Source: Rhabdophis nuchalis
Taxonomy: Eukaryota > Chordata > Lepidosauria > Squamata > Natricidae
Direction of reading: 5' to 3'
Length of the DNA: 64,000 nucleotides
Assembly: GCA_039707465.1 (NCBI GenBank)
Contig: CM077647.1
Span: 114,202,110-114,266,109, forward strand
The position numbers and the translations under genes were made by a program. The notes below the pieces were generated by a model, which saw nothing but the letters and a program-made list of their open reading frames with translations, searched no databases and was not told the DNA's origin. Positions 58,404 to 64,000 of the stretch are shown piece after piece (position 1 is the stretch's first letter; the number at the start of each line of letters is the position of its first letter).

Positions 58404-58793
58404 AGGAGGCAGCCATAGCCTCCCCAGCTAGTATGCCGGCCACTCATCTGCTTCCCAGGGTCTGAAGGGGCTCCGCGGGGGGAGGAAAGGAACTGGCTGC
58501 CAGAGCCAGTGGGTGGGGTGGGCGGGTGGGCAGGGTGCTGTGGCGGTACCCAGCAACATTCGCTACCCACCTGCCCTGCTGGCTCACCCACCGGCAACCA
58601 GTTCCCTTCCTCCCCCCGCAGAGCCCGGTGGGTGACCCAGCGGGGCAGGCGGGTAGCGAATGTTGCTGGGTGCCACCACCCACCCAGCCCACTGGCTCTG
58701 GCAGCCAGTTCCCTTCCTCCCCCCATGGAGCCCCTTCAGCCCCTGGGAAGCAGAAGAGTAGCCGACATGCTGGCTGAGGAGGCTACCGGAGCA
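58404..58793. repeat. Long GC-rich inverted repeat
   Basis: The left arm is about 58404-58590 and the right arm about 58626-58793. Matching pairs include ACCCAGCAACATTCGCTACC with its complement near 58651-58672, and ATCTGCTTCCCAG with its complement near 58744. The centre carries its own CCCACCGG/CCGGTGGG hairpin. Confidence 0.85.
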
Positions 58794-58917
58794 CTTCCCA
58801 GGGTCTGAAAGGGCTCCCGGTGGCGGGGGTGAACAGACAGACAGAGAGAAACAGGGGTGAGGGAAATTTTATTTTATTTTATTTTTCACATTTGTATACC
58901 GCCCTATCTCCCTAGAG

Positions 58918-59118
58918 CAGTGCATCTCAATTATTTTCTGTTATGCCCCCCTAGGAAGAAGAAAACATTTCGCGCCTCCCGAAAAGCATCTTTGGATACA
59001 GAGACATAAACACGGGGCTTAGCTTGTTATGACAGTGTTTGCCGAGGTCAAATGCGCCCCCCTTTACGGAGCCTCATGCCCTCCCTGGGGGGCGCGCCCC
59101 ACTATTTGAGAAGCACTG
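58918..59118. mobile_element. hAT MITE with 8-bp target duplication
   Basis: 201 bp running from CAGTGCATCTCAA to TTTGAGAAGCACTG. CCCTAGAG lies at 58910-58917 and 59119-59126. Confidence 0.92.
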
Positions 59119-59171
59119 CCCTAGAGGGACTCAGGGCGGTGCACAGAAAGAGTAAAAAAGGTAGTACACAC

Positions 59172-59360
59172 CAGTGGTGGGTTTCAAATTTTTTAGAACC
59201 TACTCTGTAGGTGTGGCCTATTTTGTGGGCATGGTTTGGCAGTCATGTGACAGGGTGGGAGTGGCCATCTTTTAAAATATGGTGAAACTCATTTAACAAC
59301 ACTCTTGCTTAGCAACCAACATTTTGGACTCAATTGTGATGATAAATCCTTTCTTTCTTC

Positions 59361-59393
<33 letters not shown>

Positions 59394-59574
59394 TTTCCTT
59401 TCCTTTCCTTTCCTTTCTTCCTTCCTTTCCTTTCCTTTCCTTCCCATTGGGTCACTGGCAGCAGCGGGCCAGCTTTACTTCCAGGTACGCCGGTGGAACC
59501 CCCTCTCACCGGTTCTCTAAATTTCACCAACCGGCTCTTGCGAGTAGGTGCGAGCCTGCAGAAACCCACCACTG
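59172..59574. mobile_element. hAT element with 8-bp target duplication
   Basis: 403 bp running from CAGTGGTGGGTTTC to GAAACCCACCACTG. GTACACAC lies at 59164-59171 and 59575-59582. It contains a (CTTT)n/(CCTTT)n tract. Confidence 0.92.
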
Positions 59575-59799
59575 GTACACACACTGACAGTATAAAAGTT
59601 AAAAATAGATTAAATAAAGTGGGTCTGTACTAAAAATTATACTTAAAAGCAATTAAAATTATTATAATCAGGACTATATCAATTAAAAAAATCTGCCAGG
59701 CCAGCCACATGGAATAGATGTGTTTTTAGAGTCCGGCGGAAGAGGAGTAGGTCCGTGATGGTGCAAAGGTCGGTGGGCAGGTCATTCCAGAGGGCAGGA

Positions 59800-60143
59800 C
59801 CTGCCACAGAGAGACTGATAGACACACAGAGTACAGAGAGAGAGAGAGAGATGGTGAGGGACAGAGGGAGAGAGACAGAGAGAGGCACAGAGAGAGAATG
59901 ACAGAGGGGGGGATTGAATTGGAGACAGAGGGAGGGAGGGAATCAGAGTGACAGACACAGAGAGAGACAGAGAGAGGGAGGGAGAGAAAGATAGACAGAG
60001 ACACAGAATGAGTGATTAAGTGAGTAAATGACAGACAGACAGACACACAGTGACAGATGGGCAGAGGGAGGAGAGAGAGACAGATACAGAGAGAGAGAGA
60101 GAGAGACAGACAGAGAAAGAGACAGAAAGAAAAAGAGAGAAAG

Positions 60144-60226
<83 letters not shown>

Positions 60227-60360
60227 ACTTATGTCCACAATTGAGCCCAAAATTTTGGTTGCTAAGCAAGACCATTGTTAAGTCAGTTTCACCACATTTT
60301 CCAAGTTGGCCATGCCCCCCAGTCACTCCCACAAAATAGGCCACACCTTCTCCTCTTCCT
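59800..60360. repeat. AG-rich and (GAAA)n tract with a hAT-type flank
   Basis: GA/GACA repeats pass into about 90 bp of GAAA units (60135-60225). The TTGGTTGCTAAGCAAGACCA block follows, as seen in the other hAT elements here. Confidence 0.85.
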
Positions 60361-60534
60361 CCCCTCCCCTCCGGTCAATGGTGTCCCTCTTTACCAATGT
60401 TAAAATCTGGTCACGTTAAGAAAACAGAAAACAACAGGCGGAATATCCCCAATCAGAACCAGTTCCAGACTGTGGGCATTGCGACACACCATTGCTGCTT
60501 CTGTTCCTCGCATTTTGGGTGGTTCCAGGCATTG

Positions 60535-60650
60535 GAGATCCTCACTTCCACACAGATTTTGATAATGAGCTTTTTATCCATTTAAAACAAACCCTATCAC
60601 CATATGCGTATTTAAATGGAGGGGCGGGGTGGGGTATGATTTTCATGGGG
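60535..60650. repeat. Inverted repeat partner of 61625-61725
   Basis: CAGATTTTGATAATGAGC and the following TTTTTATCCATTTAAAACAA are complementary to 61676-61715, with a matching GGTGGGGTATGATTTTC end. The pair encloses the L1 ORF1 fragment. Confidence 0.75.
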
Positions 60651-60659
60651 GCAGAAGAG

Positions 60660-61039
60660 GGACTTGGCATCGAAGGCTCCACTCCGGAGATGCCCCGTCT
60701 TCCTACTATAGGAAGGCATTGGTAGGCATTGAAAGCCTGGCTTTCTCGAAGCAAGCCTGATAGAGACACAGCACTTTAGTCCTTCTGGACATTGCCATCT
60801 CATAAACATGTTGTCAGGTTTCCCAGCAAGCCCCCTAAACCTTTGCTGCTTCCCAAGGTGGCCCAGGGAAGCGTGGGGGTCGGGACTCGGCTGGCAAAGC
60901 GAATAGTGCACAGGAGACGTAAGGCAGTTGCCATGATCTCCTGTGCGAAAACGGCACATGCAGAAGGTAAAGGATCTGAAATGAAGGCATTTCAGGCAGT
61001 GGACCTGACCAGGAGGAAAGGTCAACAAGGGATGAGATT
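60660..61039. other. Sequence before the L1 fragment, nothing recognised
   Basis: Moderate GC with short frames only. It lies inside the 60535/61725 inverted repeat pair. Confidence 0.35.
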
Positions 61040-61633
61040 CTGAGAGTGCAGAGGGGAGGGCCTTTGATATATCAACAAAAAGAAATTGCCATATTGAAAC
61101 AGATCCCCCCCAAAATTCGAGAAATAAGAAGGAAATATTCCTTCTTATCAAAATAAATTATATAAAAAAGGGGTGTGGTTCAAATGGTTAATGCCAGAGG
61201 GAATGTTGGTGTTCTGGGAGGGAGGCAGAGCCAGAATTAAAACAGTAGAAGAGGCGGAGGCCTTTCTTAAAAAGCACGCCTCAACCCTGGAGGACGAAGA
61301 TGTGGGAACGGGAGGGGCCATGGCTCCACCCACTGGCGGTAAGGAAGAAGAAGAAACAATAGCAAAGAGGCTAAGATCACAAAAATGATTTTTTTATTTG
61401 TATTGTAACTCCTACATGGATGTTAACATGAACAAATGATTGAATGCATGGAACTTATGACATGAAATGTATGTATCTCTTTCCACCTTTTATTGAAATT
61501 ATTTTGTATGAAGTCTCGGAGGAGGTTACCAACCCTGACATGGAAGCTCTAAAATATTTGTAAAATACCCTATACACCCCTTTCCTATTATAAAATTGTA
61601 AAACCAATAAAAATTGTTATACAAAAAAATCAT
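61040..61633 (+). mobile_element. L1-like fragment: end of ORF1 and 3' UTR, no ORF2
   Basis: The plus-strand frame to 61388 reads KKGVWFKWLMPEGMLVFWEG followed by GRARIKTVEEAEAFLKKH and ends KRLRSQK. The W-L-M-P-E-G-M...V-F-W-E-G part is the C-terminal domain of L1 ORF1 protein. The stop is followed directly by a 3' UTR ending CCAATAAAAATTG. It is 5'-truncated at about 61040. Confidence 0.75.
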
Positions 61634-62460
61634 ACCCACCCCACCTCCTCCAGTTAAATACACATAGGGTTGTTTTAAATAGATAAAAAGCTCATTATCA
61701 AAATCTGAGTGAAAGTGATTGTCTGAATTTTGTGCTTGCAATGAAAAAAAATGAAATTTTGCTTTTGCTTTTTTTTAATTTCGAATTTGCTTTTGTTAAC
61801 TAGATAGGCTTACATAGAAATGGCTTGTACATACTGTTGTGTAAAAGCAAAACATTTTGCTTGTAATATTATCTTTGCGATGCTAAAGAGAGTTGGAAGT
61901 TGGTGCCTTTTTCTTTCCTTTTCTCCCTTTGCACTATGTCTTTTCTTTTTCCATTACTTTTTAATTTTTCTTTGTATTTTATATTTTCAAAATCCAATAA
62001 AAATCATACATAGATAGATGGCCCTGCAATCAGTGGAGCCAATAATCGTGGTTGAATTGTGGCTAAAGGAGAATTTTGGTATAATAATATTAAGATATAC
62101 AATGAACTTTTGATTTAAAGTGTATAATTTAATACGATTTATAAGTAATGATGGTGGAAGAAACGCACAAGAGCTATATGTAACCAATCGACGCCCTTTC
62201 TACAAGATGTAATGAAGGATGATATTTTTTTTTGTATTTCTGTTTAATTAAAAATTAAAAAATGTTTAGATCTTATTGTTAAAACAGTCAATTGTGCTTA
62301 TCCAGAACATGTTTTTGTTATATCCAATAAAATGACTTCCTTAAAATCATTTACTGAGATCCCACTGAAAGAAAGAGAAATAAAAAAGCTGCAATTTCCA
62401 TATAATCAATAATACAATATAATATATTTAATACAATATAATATATTTAATACAATATAA

Positions 62461-62765
62461 TGTGAAGCCACCTCGGACTTCACCCAGTTCACGCCTTGCC
62501 TCTGACCCTGTTGACCCATCGCCCCACAGTTTGTCATCAGTCACATTCCCCAACAAAGCAATTTTGTGGGTCATACAAGTCCCTCCCTCCAGCCATTGCG
62601 GGACTGCATGGAGACGGCCTGAACTTTGGCCAGCTAGGACTGTTTTGTTTTGACCGAGGTGTAAATTCCTCAGTGCAGCTATGAGGTACAATTTCCCATT
62701 CCCCTGCCTATGGCAACTCGGGAGCAGGTCATGAAAGCTTGCCATTTGTACCGTGTACAGTTGTT
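62461..62765 (-). mobile_element. LTR-like repeat, solo copy in the duplicated block
   Basis: Counterpart of 1005-1320, also homologous to 49185-49475. Confidence 0.45.
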
Positions 62766-63009
62766 CTGCCAAGGCAATGTTTTATTAGCATCGGGTTTGG
62801 AAACCTCAGCTCAAATCTACTACTTCTTCTGCCAGCCATATCCTTGAAGACATATTGTAATGTATTTATTTATTTTTATTTTTATTAAATTTATACCCCG
62901 CCCTTCTCCAAACGGACCCAGGACGTTTGGAGAAGATTTGCAATGAAATTATTATTATTAAATATTGTGTTATATTGTGTGTATGTATGTGTGAGTGTAA
63001 ATGTGTGTG

Positions 63010-63115
63010 GGTGTGGCAGGAGAGGGGGGAGAAGGGGAGGGGGGAGAAGGGGAGGGGGAGGGAGGGGGAGGGGGAGGGGGAGGGAGGGAGGGAGGGGGGA
63101 GGGGGGAGGGAGGGG
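63010..63115. repeat. Purine (GGGGA) tract in the right duplicate
   Basis: Counterpart of 1556-1675 with a different unit number, showing that length has changed since duplication. Confidence 0.85.
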
Positions 63116-64000
63116 GGGTCTACACAGCAAACACACCTAACATTTTAGCCTTCTATTTTCTGCATTACAGCATTCTGAGGTGGGTTGGACTAAGACAGAT
63201 AGGAAAATACTGGCCCAAAGTCGTTTTAAAATCATTAAATAAAATAAGTTATTTTTATTTAAGTGCACAGCTTTAATTAATTGATTGAAATTAAAGCAAC
63301 AAAAGAAGTATGAAAAACTGGGGCTCTATACTTTCTTTAATCAAACTATAGAAGAAACCTATAGATTATTGTAATTCCCCCAATTATATTAAGTTTCATT
63401 CAATTTCAGGAAAAAGCAAATCAGTCTAATTTATCATGTACCAAGTTTAAAAACAATAAATATCCAGATCAGAGTGATCTAAATCATGTTAAACAAACAA
63501 CTGTAAATTCTTTTCCCCTTCAATGAAATATAATATAAAAAAATTTATTCAAGCAATTTCAATTTTCTTAATAGATTTTTATATTCAATATATTTTTCAA
63601 TGGTTTCTTTGGTTTATTAACAAACTGATGATTTAAGAACTGAGACAATTGGGAAGGTAGACTTTAGCAATACCACTTATCAGATGCACCAGACCACTGG
63701 TAGATCTTTGGTACACTAGTTAGAATGTTAATTTAACTATTCAGCAGCTACTCAAGAAGAAGATTCAGGATATGCCCCACGGTAAAATTCAGTTTTCTTC
63801 TGGAAATGCAAACACAAAAAAGAAATATAAATTAAAAGTTTACTGTTCCTTTGAAAAAAAGAATGGCATAAGGATATTAACGCTTAAAATAATATACAAT
63901 TTAAATTAAGTGGAGAGTGACCAGTAATCTAGTGAAATGTTGTGAGACTTTCCAAGCTGCAGTAGAAGAGAAAAATCACATAGTTCCTGGCTGCCCAGGG

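Larger units (their letters stand above)
58861..59800 (-). mobile_element. L2/CR1-group LINE 3' end split by two hAT insertions
   Basis: The LINE tail is in three pieces: 58861-58917, 59119-59171 and 59575-59800. The last encodes VAGPALWNDLPTDLCTITDL on the minus strand. Removing the two hAT elements joins the pieces. Confidence 0.85.
61435..64000 (+). repeat. Right copy of the long direct repeat
   Basis: This copy is collinear with 1-2550 at about 99 % identity. Differences include single substitutions, one short duplication of an AATATAATATATTTAATAC-like segment near 62430, and length changes in the purine tract. It contains the same L1 tail, LTR-like repeat, L2 end and purine tract. Confidence 0.95.

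Overview
The window is vertebrate nuclear DNA, most likely from a squamate reptile and probably a snake. The evidence is GT-AG introns, a tRNA-derived SINE resembling the Sauria SINE, many CR1 and L2/CR1-group LINE 3' ends, L1, a degenerate Penelope-like element, Helitrons, many hAT MITEs with 8-bp target duplications, and abundant microsatellites.

I can support one host gene, on the minus strand from 28657 down to 5488. It is a transmembrane mucin of the MUC3/MUC12/MUC17 type. Ten coding exons join with consistent phases into 9171 nt (3056 residues plus stop): signal peptide, a Pro/Thr/Ser (PTS) domain encoded by a single 8199-nt exon, EGF-like domain 1, SEA domain (split over three exons), EGF-like domain 2, a membrane helix and a short Trp-rich acidic cytoplasmic tail. 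About 4.8 kb of the giant exon is a 42-bp (14-residue) repeat with two lysines per unit. It is organised hierarchically: 42-bp units form 630-bp blocks, which form 1890-bp blocks of near identity. The introns hold CR1, hAT, Penelope-like and microsatellite insertions.

The rest is repeats. Region 29.5-36.5 kb holds CR1, L2/CR1-group and SINE copies. At 36.65-41.13 kb there are two non-autonomous Helitrons in opposite orientation around a 1.76-kb spacer. A 5'-truncated Ty3/gypsy retrotransposon with one LTR lies at 43.52-47.38 kb, followed by a decayed gag/LTR fragment at 47.77-49.48 kb. A third, longer Helitron at 49.92-54.55 kb sits inside an ORF2-less L1 and carries nested hAT and CR1 insertions. 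Region 54.9-60.4 kb contains hAT elements, purine/pyrimidine tracts, L2 fragments and a large inverted repeat. An L1 ORF1 fragment lies at about 61.04-61.63 kb.

The first 2.55 kb of the window recurs in direct orientation at 61435-64000. I count about ten differences in the first kilobase, roughly 99 % identity. This suggests a recent segmental duplication with a period near 61.4 kb, which would put a second copy of the mucin gene just beyond the right edge. No rRNA, canonical tRNA gene, CRISPR array or other host protein gene was found.
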